NCBI RefSeq assembly: GCF_019880385.1
Contig: NZ_CP082273.1
Span: 1,488,001 to 1,552,000 of the forward strand
From: Nocardioides coralli
GTDB taxonomy: Bacteria > Actinomycetota > Actinomycetes > Propionibacteriales > Nocardioidaceae
Length of the DNA stretch: 64,000 nt
Reading direction: 5' to 3'
The notes below the pieces were generated by a model that saw only the letters and a list, made by a program, of their open reading frames with translations, ran no database searches and was not told the origin of the DNA. Positions 16,356-24,636 of the stretch are shown here, in pieces. The first letter of the stretch is position 1, and every line of letters begins with the position of its first letter. Made by a program: the position numbers and the translations under genes.

Positions 16356-17203
16356 CACTGCTCGACATCAGCGATCTCGTGGTCGAGTACCCCGGCAGGG
16401 GCTGGCGCGCGAAACCGTTCCGGGCGCTCGACAGCGTGAGCCTGGACGTGTCCCGGGGCGAGACGGTGGGCCTGGTGGGGGAGTCGGGCTCCGGCAAGAC
16501 GACCCTGGGTCGCGCGGTCCTGGGTCTGGTTCCGGTCACGTCCGGCACCATCCGCTACGACGGACGTGAGATCCAGGGCCTGGCCCGCCGCGACCGACGT
16601 CGGCTCGCCTCGGAGATCCAGGTCGTGTTCCAGGACCCCTACTCCTCGCTCAACCCCGCTCTCACGGTCGAGGACATCCTCAGCGAGCCGTTGCGAGCCC
16701 AGGACGTGCCCGCCCCCGAGGCGCGACAGCGCATTGGCGAGCTGCTCGACCAGGTCGGCCTGCCCGCCGGGTCCGGCCGTCGTTTCCCCCGCGAGTTCTC
16801 CGGGGGCCAGCGTCAGCGTGTCGCCATCGCCCGAGCGCTCGCACTGCGGCCCCGCCTCATCGTGTGCGACGAGCCGGTCTCGGCGCTCGACCTGTCCACG
16901 CAGGCCCGCGTCCTCGACCTGCTCATCGACATCCAGGACGCCACCGGCATCGCCTACGTCTTCGTGTCGCACGACCTCGCCGTCGTGCGCCACATCAGCC
17001 ACCGGGTGGCCGTGATGTACGCCGGCGAGATCGTCGAGTTGGGCGACTGCGACCAGGTGACCGCGCGGCCGGAGCACCACTACACCCGGACCCTCCTCGG
17101 CGCGGCGCCCGTCGCCGACCCGGACCGACAACGGGCCCGCCGGGAGCGGCGCGAGGCCGCGCTCGCGGCCACCGCAACGACCACCACGAACAGGAAGGGA
17201 TGA
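16352..17203 (+). CDS. ABC transporter ATPase (DppF type)
   Basis: Second ATPase of the importer, 283 residues. Walker [10 protein letters not shown]-loop [12 protein letters not shown], signature FSGGQRQR, Walker B LIVCDEP and switch histidine SHD are all intact. The C-terminus ends in a long Arg/Ala/Thr tail. ATGA overlap with the fusion gene and near-overlap with the dehydrogenase show tight coupling. Confidence 0.92.
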   Translation: MTLLDISDLVVEYPGRGWRAKPFRALDSVSLDVSRGETVGLVGESGSGKTTLGRAVLGLVPVTSGTIRYDGREIQGLARRDRRRLASEIQVVFQDPYSSLNPALTVEDILSEPLRAQDVPAPEARQRIGELLDQVGLPAGSGRRFPREFSGGQRQRVAIARALALRPRLIVCDEPVSALDLSTQARVLDLLIDIQDATGIAYVFVSHDLAVVRHISHRVAVMYAGEIVELGDCDQVTARPEHHYTRTLLGAAPVADPDRQRARRERREAALAATATTTTNRKG

Positions 17204-17205
17204 CG

Positions 17206-18078
17206 ATGACCGAGCACGTGGGGGTCCTCGGACTCGGAGCTATGGGCGGACGCGTGGCGGAGAAGGTCGCGGCGGCGGGCCACGACGTGGTCGGGTTCGA
17301 CCCCGCGCCGCAGGCCCGGTCTCGTGCGGCCGCTGCCGGGACCTCCGTCGTCGACGACGCGGCAGCCGTCGTGGCAGGCGCCGACGTGATCGTGGTGTCG
17401 GTGCCGAAGCCCGAGCACGTGGCGGAGCTGGCTGGAGGCGCACTGCTCTGCGGCCGTCCCGGCACGGTCGTCGTCGACATCTCGACCATCGACCCTGCGA
17501 CGGCGCGGGAGGCGGCCGCGGGCCTGGCGCGTCAGGAGATCTGCTACCTGGATGCGCCGGTGCTGGGGAGACCCGCGGGGTGTGGGTCGTGGACGCTCGT
17601 GACCGGTGGCCCCCAGGACCAGGTCGCACGCGTGGCGCCGCTGCTCGAGTCGACCATCGCGGGTCGCGTCGTCCGGATCGGGGACGTCGGAGCCGGCAGC
17701 GTGGTCAAGATCCTCAACAACCTGATGTTCGGCGCCATCAACGCGGTCACCGCCGAGGCGATCCACCTGTGCTCACGTGCCGGCATCGACCCCGCGGTCT
17801 TCGTCGACGCGGTGGTCGACTCAGGGGCCGCGACGGTGTCCAACCTGTTCCGTGACATCGGTCCTCGCATCGCCGAGGGGAATCACGCCCCGGTGTTCGC
17901 GCTGGACCTGTTGGCGAAGGACAACCGGCTGGCTGCCGACCTCGCGTCCGGCGCGGGTGCGATTGCGCCGCTGACGGAGCTGATCGGCAGGATCAACGAC
18001 GCGGCCCTCGCCCTCGGCCACGGTGCCGATGACACGAGCGCGGTCATCCACGCCTACGACGAGCAAGCCCTCCGGTGA
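17206..18078 (+). CDS. NAD(P)-dependent beta-hydroxyacid dehydrogenase (HIBADH-like)
   Basis: Oxidoreductase of the 3-hydroxyisobutyrate/tartronate-semialdehyde family. GLGAMG at the N-terminus binds the cofactor, and the catalytic lysine is in GSVVKILNN. The usual substrate motif DAPVSGG is changed to DAPVLGRP, so the substrate may be unusual. Start 17206 has AGGAAGG 7 bases before it; ATG 17200 in the same frame would overlap the upstream stop. Lies between transporter and sugar-acid enzymes, suggesting oxidation of a sugar-derived hydroxyacid. Confidence 0.87.
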   Translation: MTEHVGVLGLGAMGGRVAEKVAAAGHDVVGFDPAPQARSRAAAAGTSVVDDAAAVVAGADVIVVSVPKPEHVAELAGGALLCGRPGTVVVDISTIDPATAREAAAGLARQEICYLDAPVLGRPAGCGSWTLVTGGPQDQVARVAPLLESTIAGRVVRIGDVGAGSVVKILNNLMFGAINAVTAEAIHLCSRAGIDPAVFVDAVVDSGAATVSNLFRDIGPRIAEGNHAPVFALDLLAKDNRLAADLASGAGAIAPLTELIGRINDAALALGHGADDTSAVIHAYDEQALR

Positions 18079-19220
18079 GGATCGAGCGGGCTGTCATCTC
18101 CGTGCTGTCGGCGCCGGTCGACGAGCCGGTGGAGATGTCGTTCTCCCAGCTCGACACCCGCGACGTGGTGCTGGTCGAGCTGGAGGCGGACGGCGTCACG
18201 GGTGTCGGCGAGAGCTGGGTGAACTACCCGGCGTGGGCGGCCGCCGAGCGGATCGCGACCCTGGAGCACGGGGTCCTGCCCAGGCTGACCGGTCTCGACG
18301 TCAGCGACCCGCGTCGGGTCCAGCGCGAGCTGGCCGAGGGACTGGGACGCGTGGCTCGGCAGTGGGGTGCGCCGGGCCCGGTCTGGCAGGCGCTGAGCGC
18401 CGTCGACGTCGCGCTGTGGGACTTGCTGGCACGTGCCCGCGGGGTGCCGGTGGCGAACCTCCTGACGACCGGCGAGCACCGCTCTCGCGTCCAGGTCTAC
18501 GCCAGCGGCGTGGGTCCCTCGGGGGTGGAGGAGCTGTGCGAGGCGGCGACGGCGGGCGGGTTCGCCGCCGTGAAGGCGCGTGTCGGCTTCGGTCGTGAGC
18601 GCGACGAGGAGACCTTGGCCCGGGTGCGAGCCAGCACGGCCCCGGCAGTCGCGCTGTTCGTCGACGCCAACCAGGCGTGGTCGGTCGCCGAGGCCGCCGA
18701 CTTCTGCCGCTGGGTCGAGCCCTACGACGCAGCCTGGCTGGAGGAGCCGGTCGCCGGGAACGCGCTCGAGCAGCTGCGCGAGCTGGCGTCGCGGGTCGAC
18801 CTGCCGCTGGCCTGCGGTGAGAACCTCTACGGTCTCGACGACTTCCTCCGCTACGCGCACTCCGGTGCCGTGGACGTCATCCAGCCAGACCTCGCCAAGT
18901 CGGGCGGCTTCACGCTGGCCACGGGCCTGCTGGACCAGCTGCCCCCGGGCGTCGTTGCGTCGCCGCACTGCTACGGCGGCGCGATCGTGACGGCCGCGAG
19001 CGTGCAGCTGGCCGCGGCCTACCCCGCGCAGGTCCCGTGGCTCGAGCTCGACGTCCAGCCGAACCCGCTTCGTGACGCCCTCGTGGGGAACTGCTTCCGC
19101 GCCCGGGACGGGCATGTCGCGGTGCCGTCCGGCCCGGGACTGGGCGTCGAGATCGACCGCGACGTGATGGAGACCTACCTGGTGGACAGAAGGGAATGTG
19201 AGCTTCGTGCAGTGGTCTGA
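18075..19220 (+). CDS. Enolase-superfamily (mandelate racemase subgroup) enzyme
   Basis: Probable acid-sugar dehydratase or racemase. The barrel shows a K-x-R pair in VKARVG, metal ligands in VDANQAW, WLEEPV and CGENLYG, and the His-Asp side from DVIQPD and PHCYGG. K-x-R rather than K-x-K is seen in part of the family. 381 residues, GTG start overlapping the dehydrogenase stop. With aldehyde dehydrogenase next, this fits a non-phosphorylating sugar-acid pathway. Confidence 0.87.
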   Translation: MRIERAVISVLSAPVDEPVEMSFSQLDTRDVVLVELEADGVTGVGESWVNYPAWAAAERIATLEHGVLPRLTGLDVSDPRRVQRELAEGLGRVARQWGAPGPVWQALSAVDVALWDLLARARGVPVANLLTTGEHRSRVQVYASGVGPSGVEELCEAATAGGFAAVKARVGFGRERDEETLARVRASTAPAVALFVDANQAWSVAEAADFCRWVEPYDAAWLEEPVAGNALEQLRELASRVDLPLACGENLYGLDDFLRYAHSGAVDVIQPDLAKSGGFTLATGLLDQLPPGVVASPHCYGGAIVTAASVQLAAAYPAQVPWLELDVQPNPLRDALVGNCFRARDGHVAVPSGPGLGVEIDRDVMETYLVDRRECELRAVV

Positions 19221-20652
19221 GCTGGGACTGGAGACGACCGATGGCGGGAGCCTCGGGGCGGGACGCATCGGAGGCACCGCCCTTCCGGGCGGCGGTCGGC
19301 ACGTGTGCGACGCGGCCACGGGCGACACGGTCGGTGTCGTGGGCTGGGCCGAGGAGGACGCCGTCGATGTGGCCGTGCAGGCGGCCAGGACGGCGATGCT
19401 CGACTGGTCGGCCACGGATGTCCGGGAGCGTGCCTCGGCGCTGCGGAGCATCGCGGCGGAGCTGCGGACGCTCGCCGAGCCACTGGGTTCGCTGATCTGT
19501 GCCGAGTCGGGCAAGCGGTTGGAGGAGGCCGTCGCCGAGGTGGGCTTCTCAGCCCGCTACTTCGACTGGTTCGCCGATGCCTGCACCCGGGTGGACGACG
19601 GTTACTACGAGACTCCGCAGCGACGGTTCCTCATCGGGCAGCGCCCAGCGGGGGTGGCTGTAGCGGTCAGTCCCTGGAACTTCCCGCTCTCGATCCCCGC
19701 CCGCAAGATCGCTCCCGCGATCGCGGCAGGCTGCGCTGTCGTCCAGAAGCCGTCCGAGCTCACGCCGCTCTCGTCCCTGGCGCTGACCGCGGTGTGCGAG
19801 CGGGTCCTGCCCGTCGGCCTGGTCAACGTGCTCGTGGGTGACGGCGCGGTTCTGACACCCGCACTGGTCGACCACTCCGACGTCCGCGTCGTGTCCTTCA
19901 CGGGATCGACCCAGGTCGGGAGATCGGTGGCCGAACGCGCCGGGAGGGCACTGACCAGGTCGGTGCTGGAGCTCGGCGGTCGTGCCCCGTTCATCGTCTG
20001 CGACGACGCCGACGTTCCCGAAGCGGTCGAGGCGCTGATGGTCGCCAAGCTGCGCAACAACGGTGCGTCGTGCCTGGCCGCGAACAACGTCTTCGTGCAC
20101 GCGGACGTGTACGACGAGGTCCTGGACCGACTGCGGGAGAAGCTCGAGACGATCGTCATCGGCGACCCGCGGGATCCCCAGACGGGGCTCGGCCCGTTGA
20201 TCCAGCAGCGCGAGGTCGGACGCCTCGAGCAAGTGGTGGCGGAGGCGCGCGACTCCGGTGCGAAGGTGACGACGTTCGGCTCCTTGCCGGACACGGGGAG
20301 CTACGCCCCGGTCGCCCTGGTCGAGGATCCTGCAGTGGAGAGTGCGGCGTGGGCCACCGAGCTGTTCGGGCCGGTGCTGAGCGTCCGCCGGTTCACCGAC
20401 GAGGCGGCTGTCGTCGAGGAGGTGAACGGCTGGTCCACCGGCCTCGGCGGGTACGTCGCGTGCGCTGACCCGGAGCGTCAGATCAACCTTGCGCAGCGCC
20501 TGGACATCGGGGTCATGGCGGTGAACAACGGGGCGCCCAACACGCCGGAGGTGCCGTTCGGTGGCCGGGGGGACTCCGGTCTCGGACGCGAGGGCGGCAT
20601 GAGCGGTCTGCGAGAGTTCATCGCCGAGCAGACGGTCTCCATCGCGCGATGA
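19198..20652 (+). CDS. Aldehyde dehydrogenase family protein
   Basis: NAD(P)-dependent oxidation of an aldehyde to the acid. SPWNFPL (oxyanion Asn), KPSELTP (cofactor), FTGSTQVG, LELGG (general-base Glu) and NNGASC (catalytic Cys) are all present. 484 residues, resembling succinate-semialdehyde dehydrogenases. GTG start 23 bases inside the end of the enolase-superfamily gene. Probably the last carbon-handling step of the island. Confidence 0.92.
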   Translation: MSFVQWSELGLETTDGGSLGAGRIGGTALPGGGRHVCDAATGDTVGVVGWAEEDAVDVAVQAARTAMLDWSATDVRERASALRSIAAELRTLAEPLGSLICAESGKRLEEAVAEVGFSARYFDWFADACTRVDDGYYETPQRRFLIGQRPAGVAVAVSPWNFPLSIPARKIAPAIAAGCAVVQKPSELTPLSSLALTAVCERVLPVGLVNVLVGDGAVLTPALVDHSDVRVVSFTGSTQVGRSVAERAGRALTRSVLELGGRAPFIVCDDADVPEAVEALMVAKLRNNGASCLAANNVFVHADVYDEVLDRLREKLETIVIGDPRDPQTGLGPLIQQREVGRLEQVVAEARDSGAKVTTFGSLPDTGSYAPVALVEDPAVESAAWATELFGPVLSVRRFTDEAAVVEEVNGWSTGLGGYVACADPERQINLAQRLDIGVMAVNNGAPNTPEVPFGGRGDSGLGREGGMSGLREFIAEQTVSIAR

Positions 20653-21608
20653 GCCAGGCCGGGAGCGGGCGGCCGTGCTGTGCGCCCCGCCGGTCAGGCC
20701 CGGCACGACCGGCCGCCGTTCCCGGGGCCAGCCCGCCCCGGAGAGACGACGGCGACCACGCGGTCGAGCAGGTGAGGATCCCGGGGGGCCGTTTCCTCAT
20801 GGGCGACGCGGCGGGCGACGGCGTCCCCGGCGACGGCGAGGGCCCGGTCCGCGAGATGGTCGTGGAGGACTTCACCATCGATGCCACCACGGTCACGAAC
20901 ACTGACTGGGCCGCCTTCGTCGACGCCACGGGTCACCGGACCGAGGCGGAGGAGTTCGGGGTGTCGGCAGTGGTGCGGTGCTTCCACACGGGGAGCGCCG
21001 CAGACGTGGTGGGCGTACCCCCTCAGGCGCCGTGGTGGCTGGGGGTGCGGGGAGCGTCGTGGCGCCAACCGGAGGGTCGCGGCTCGGATCTGTCGGGACG
21101 CTGGGACCACCCGGTGACGCACGTCAGCTGGAACGACGCGGTCGCCTACTGCCGCTGGTCGGGCCGGCGACTCCCCACGGAGGCCGAGTGGGAGTACGCC
21201 TCGCGTGGCGGGTTGGTGCAGCAGCGCTACCCCTGGGGCGACGTGCTCCTGGCGGACGGCGGAGGCTGGCGATGCAACATCTGGCAGGGCGACTTCCCGG
21301 ACGTCAACACCGGCGACGACGGGTGGTTGACCACCGCGCCGGTTCGTTCCTACAAGCCCAACGGTTACGGGTTGTGGCAGACGGTCGGCAACGTGTGGGA
21401 GTGGTGCTCCGACACGTTCACCTTGCCCGGTGTTGAGACTGAGGGCCGGGGCCGTCCCTCGGTCGTTGCCGAGCCGACCCGGGTGATGCGGGGTGGCTCC
21501 TTCCTCTGTCACGACTCGTACTGCAACCGGTACCGGAACTCGGCCCGGACGGGGAACACCCCGGACTCCTCCACCGCCAACACCGGCTTCCGGACCGTCG
21601 CTGGTTGA
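20649..21608 (+). CDS. Formylglycine-generating enzyme (sulfatase-activating, SUMF1 fold)
   Basis: Copper-dependent oxidase that converts the sulfatase cysteine to formylglycine. Family motifs are visible: IPGG.F.MGD, HPVTHVSWNDAVAYCRW, RLPTEAEWEYA.RGG, NVWEWC and MRGGSFLCHDSYCNRYR. The copper-binding pair is C287 and C292 with the five-residue spacing found in Streptomyces FGE. 319 residues with no export signal, matching a cytoplasmic sulfatase. ATGA overlap with the aldehyde dehydrogenase. The N-terminal about 35 residues are low-complexity and may not be conserved. Confidence 0.93.
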   Translation: MSQAGSGRPCCAPRRSGPARPAAVPGASPPRRDDGDHAVEQVRIPGGRFLMGDAAGDGVPGDGEGPVREMVVEDFTIDATTVTNTDWAAFVDATGHRTEAEEFGVSAVVRCFHTGSAADVVGVPPQAPWWLGVRGASWRQPEGRGSDLSGRWDHPVTHVSWNDAVAYCRWSGRRLPTEAEWEYASRGGLVQQRYPWGDVLLADGGGWRCNIWQGDFPDVNTGDDGWLTTAPVRSYKPNGYGLWQTVGNVWEWCSDTFTLPGVETEGRGRPSVVAEPTRVMRGGSFLCHDSYCNRYRNSARTGNTPDSSTANTGFRTVAG

Positions 21609-21633
21609 CGACCCGTCGACTCGAGCGAGACTC

Positions 21634-21867
21634 TCACCCGCCGTCGTGACCGGCGGCCGTGCGGCGCGTGCGCGCGTAGTGTCGACGGGACCGGTTGCGG
21701 GCCCCGCAGTCCCCGGCCACGCACCACCGCCGGTTGCGGCGGGGAGAGGTGTCCAGGAAGACCCAGCCGCAGGCGTCGTCCGCGCACTGGGAGACCCGGC
21801 CACCGTCGGACGAGGCCAGGAAGTCCACCGCTGCCCGCGCCACGCGTTGCCGCAGCGCCTCCACCAC
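21634..21867 (-). CDS. CGNR zinc-finger domain remnant
   Basis: 77 residues that match only the C-terminal part of CGNR proteins: C-x4-C followed by GWVFLDTSPRRNRRWC, then CGARNRSRRHYAR. Full-length relatives have about 100 more N-terminal residues, absent here. The frame is open only to about 21931 and meets a tRNA gene at 21952. No ribosome-binding site is visible before the GTG. Most likely a truncated gene; a functional mini zinc-finger protein is possible. Confidence 0.5.
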   Translation of the reverse strand: MVEALRQRVARAAVDFLASSDGGRVSQCADDACGWVFLDTSPRRNRRWCVAGDCGARNRSRRHYARTRRTAAGHDGG

Positions 21868-21951
21868 GTACTGCGCCCGGCAGCGGGCAGGGAGGAGACG
21901 ACGAAGGCCTCTGGTCTGCGGGTCTGCAGCTCAGGGGCCTCGTCGTGCTGG

Positions 21952-22023
21952 TGGGCGATACTGGGTTTGAACCAGTGACCTCTTCCGTGTCAAGGAAGCG
22001 CGCTACCACTGCGCCAATCGCCC
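21952..22023 (-). tRNA. tRNA-Val (GAC)
   Basis: Cloverleaf with acceptor GGGCGAT/ATCGCCC, anticodon stem CTTCC/GGAAG around loop TTGACAC (anticodon GAC), and T arm CTGGTTCAAACCCAG. Discriminator A; CCA is not encoded. Confidence 0.93.
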
Positions 22024-22058
22024 GTGGGTGTGACTGTCTTCAGTTGTGAGGTGGGTGG

Positions 22059-22132
22059 TGGAGGTGGGTACGGGATTTGAACCCGTGTAGACGGATTTGC
22101 AGTCCGTTGCCTCGCCTCTCGGCCAACCCACC
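22059..22132 (-). tRNA. tRNA-Cys (GCA)
   Basis: Acceptor GGTGGGT/ACCCACC, anticodon stem ACGGA/TCCGT with loop CTGCAAA (anticodon GCA), T loop GGTTCAAATCC. Discriminator U, as expected for tRNA-Cys, and an encoded CCA. Confidence 0.93.
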
Positions 22133-22160
22133 GTGGAGGCCAACGCCGGGGACCTCTCCG

Positions 22161-22233
22161 AGCGGACGACGAGGCTCGAACTCGCGACCTCAACCTTGGC
22201 AAGGTTGCGCTCTACCAACTGAGCTACGTCCGC
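22161..22233 (-). tRNA. tRNA-Gly (GCC)
   Basis: Acceptor GCGGACG/CGTCCGC, D arm AGCTCAGTTGGTAGAGC, anticodon stem CAACC/GGTTG with loop TTGCCAA (anticodon GCC), T loop GAGTTCGAGCCTC. CCA is not encoded. Confidence 0.93.
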
Positions 22234-22324
22234 TTGCGCCCTGCCCTGGGGGCCGGTGCGGTCAGAACAGTAGCCCATGCCCTGATCGAGACAAAATCAC
22301 CCCGGACCCGGAGTGTTCGGTCCT

Positions 22325-22330
22325 TAGAGT
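22325..22330 (+). promoter_or_regulatory. -10 of aminotransferase gene (leaderless)
   Basis: TAGAGT, 6 bases before the GTG start at 22337. Confidence 0.5.
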
Positions 22331-22336
22331 GGCCTT

Positions 22337-23158
22337 GTGCGCGCGTGGTTGAACGGGGAGATCCTGGCTGATCCGACGGCTCCGGCGGTGGCCGTCGACG
22401 ATCACGGCTTCACCGTCGGAGACGGTGTCTTCGAGGCGATCAAGGTGGTCGACGGGACCCCGTTCGCCCTCACCCGGCACCTCGACCGGCTCGTCCGCAG
22501 CGCCGAGGGCCTCGGTCTTCCGAGGCCTGATGTCGCCGAGGTTCGCCGGGGTGTCGCGGCCGTGCTGGAGGGCGACCCGCTCCCGCTCGGCCGCATCCGG
22601 ATCACCTGGACCGGCGGGCCCGCGCCGCTCGGCTCCGGCCGTGGCGACGGCCGACCGACGTTGGCCGTCGTCGCCGACGTCATGGAGCCCGCACCACCGA
22701 CCACGGCCGTGGTCACGGTGCCCTGGCCGCGCAACGAGCGTGGCGCGCTGGCCGGCCTCAAGACCACGTCGTACGGTGAGAACGTCCGTGCCCTCGCCCA
22801 CGCGCAGCGTCACGGCGCGAGCGAGGCGGTGTTCGCCAACCTTGCCGGCCACCTGTGCGAGGGGACCGGGACCAACGTGTTCTACGTCGTCGACGGGGAG
22901 CTGAGGACCCCGACGCTCGACAGCGGCTGTCTCGCGGGAGTCACCCGCGGGCTGGTGCTGGAGTGGTTCGGGGGAGTGGAGGTCGACGAGCCGCTCGAGG
23001 TCGTGGACCGGGCGAGCGAGGTGTTCCTGGCCTCCACCACGCGCGACGTGCAGGGCGTCTCCCGCTGGAACGACCGCGAGCTCGAGGCCCCGGGGCCCGT
23101 CACCCGGGAAGCCATGGCCACCTGGCAGACACGCGAACGCGAGCACCTGGACCCGTGA
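22337..23158 (+). CDS. Class IV aminotransferase (aminodeoxychorismate lyase-like)
   Basis: PLP enzyme of fold type IV, 273 residues. Characteristic features are GFTVGDGVFE near residue 25, the PLP lysine in LKTTSY and EGTGTNVF. This could be 4-amino-4-deoxychorismate lyase (PabC, p-aminobenzoate for folate) or a branched-chain/D-amino-acid aminotransferase; length and sequence style favour PabC. A -10 element 6 bases before the GTG suggests leaderless expression. Confidence 0.82.
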   Translation: MRAWLNGEILADPTAPAVAVDDHGFTVGDGVFEAIKVVDGTPFALTRHLDRLVRSAEGLGLPRPDVAEVRRGVAAVLEGDPLPLGRIRITWTGGPAPLGSGRGDGRPTLAVVADVMEPAPPTTAVVTVPWPRNERGALAGLKTTSYGENVRALAHAQRHGASEAVFANLAGHLCEGTGTNVFYVVDGELRTPTLDSGCLAGVTRGLVLEWFGGVEVDEPLEVVDRASEVFLASTTRDVQGVSRWNDRELEAPGPVTREAMATWQTREREHLDP

Positions 23159-23187
23159 CCGTCAGGTCGATCTGAAAGAGTCAGGAC

Positions 23188-23670
23188 ATGACCGACGTCG
23201 CCAAGCGTGTCGTCCTCGAAACCCTCGGGTGGATGTTGCTGGTGGCAGGCGTCGCGGCGATCTTCCTCCCCGGGCCGGGGCTCCTCGGCATGTTCGCGGG
23301 CCTGGCCCTGCTCTCGCAGCAGTACGACTGGGCCGAGAAGCGGGTGGAGCCGGTCAAGCTCCGGGCCCTCAAGGGAGCCGCCGAGGGGGTGCAGACCTGG
23401 CCGCGGATCTTCGCCTCGCTGGGCGGCGTGGCCGCACTCGTCGCCGCCGGGGTGCTGTGGATCATGGACCCGCCCGCACCTGGCTGGTGGCCGGTCAGCG
23501 ACACCTGGTGGCTGCCCGGGGGGCTGTGGACCGGCGTCACCCAGATCGCCTCAGCCGTCATCGCGCTGGCGCTGATCGTCTACAGCTACCGGCGCTTCCA
23601 CGGCGAGCCCGAGGCCGTCGCGCGGATCGACCGCGCCATCCGGCGGGAGGCCGAGGAGGCGGATTCGTGA
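23188..23670 (+). CDS. PGPGW-type small membrane protein
   Basis: 160 residues. A first membrane hairpin contains LPGPGLLGMFAGLALL, typical of the PGPGW/TIGR02611 family of unknown function. Two further helices (about 85–100 and 112–132) follow, then a charged C-terminus. ATG start 29 bases after the aminotransferase. Confidence 0.78.
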   Translation: MTDVAKRVVLETLGWMLLVAGVAAIFLPGPGLLGMFAGLALLSQQYDWAEKRVEPVKLRALKGAAEGVQTWPRIFASLGGVAALVAAGVLWIMDPPAPGWWPVSDTWWLPGGLWTGVTQIASAVIALALIVYSYRRFHGEPEAVARIDRAIRREAEEADS

Positions 23671-23704
23671 TCGCCCCCACGGCGTTGTAGCATTCCGGCG
23701 CGAC

Positions 23705-23776
23705 GGGCGATTGGCGCAGTGGTAGCGCGCTTCGTTCACACCGAAGAGGTCACTGGTTCGAACCCAGTATCGCCCA
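23705..23776 (+). tRNA. tRNA-Val (CAC)
   Basis: Same body as the Val-GAC gene at 21952 but with anticodon stem CTTCG/CGAAG around loop TTCACAC (anticodon CAC). T loop GGTTCGAACCC. Discriminator A; CCA is not encoded. Confidence 0.93.
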
Positions 23777-23838
23777 CCGTCTTCCTCCGGCAGACCCTCG
23801 GGCGCGAGCGCCGGCGGTGCCGATGCCCACCGACAAGC

Positions 23839-24636
23839 TCACGCGACCAGGCGCTCGATCTCCTCTGCCACGGCCAACGCCGACCCGGGACGGTTGCCGG
23901 GGTCGGGCGCAACACAGCTGCTCACGAGCTCCGCCTCGCGGGGTGCGAGCTCGGAGGACACCTGCGGCGGCGCGGTGAGCACCCGGCGTACGGCCAGCAG
24001 AGCGTCGTGGGTCGGTAGGTCGCCGTAGAGGCCGGTGCCCGTCAGGACCTTGTGCAGAGTTACCCCGAGCGACCAGATGTCCGACGCGGGGGAGGCGGTC
24101 TCGCCCGCGAGCACGGCCGGGTCGATGAACTCGACCGCGCCGGCGGGACCGAGTCCCGTGACCGACGTGGTCGGGTCGAGGACGTCCGCCAGCCCCAGGT
24201 CCGCGAGGCGGGCGCCGTCGTCGGTGAGGAGGATCGAGCCCGGGTGGATGCCGCGGTGGACCATGCCCGCCTCGTGGAGGGCGTGCGCGCCGCGCGCTGC
24301 GCGCCCGATGGCCGCGAGCTGCTCGGGCCTGCCCAAGGGCCGCGTGGGTGCCGCGAGGGAACCGCCGGGACAGTGCTCCGTCGCGTAGTAGAACCAGCTG
24401 CCGTCGCGCCCGGCGTCCAGCAGCTTCACCAGGTAGGGCGACGAGACGGCAGCGAACGCGCGGAGCTCGCGTGTCGCCCGACGCAGGGTGTCTTCGTCGG
24501 TGGCCTGCTCGAACACCTTGACGCCGACGAGTGGCGTCTCGAGCCCCAGCCGCTGCGGCGTGTGGGCGAGGTAGAACTGTCCGTGCCCCATCTCGCCCAG
24601 CGAGCTCACGAACCGGTAGTCGGCCACTCCGTCCAC
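23839..24636 (-). CDS. Protein kinase-like protein, probable pseudokinase
   Basis: Ser/Thr kinase fold of 265 residues with the ATP lysine in VGVK (K40). The catalytic HRD is HRG (Asp to Gly at 129), the catalytic-loop Asn is Ser134 (HPGSIL), and DFG is DLG at 146–148. Loss of the catalytic aspartate implies no phosphotransfer, so a scaffold or regulatory role is likely. No membrane segment is visible. GTG 24636 has GGGAGG before it; a longer reading starting with a Cys-rich tail is less likely. Divergent from the antiporter. Confidence 0.82.
   Translation of the reverse strand: MDGVADYRFVSSLGEMGHGQFYLAHTPQRLGLETPLVGVKVFEQATDEDTLRRATRELRAFAAVSSPYLVKLLDAGRDGSWFYYATEHCPGGSLAAPTRPLGRPEQLAAIGRAARGAHALHEAGMVHRGIHPGSILLTDDGARLADLGLADVLDPTTSVTGLGPAGAVEFIDPAVLAGETASPASDIWSLGVTLHKVLTGTGLYGDLPTHDALLAVRRVLTAPPQVSSELAPREAELVSSCVAPDPGNRPGSALAVAEEIERLVA

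Noticed and set aside
21509..22009. 166-codon minus-strand frame reading through the Val tRNA and CGNR region
   Set aside because: Its start lies inside the tRNA gene; only the other frame (21634–21867) encodes the CGNR finger.
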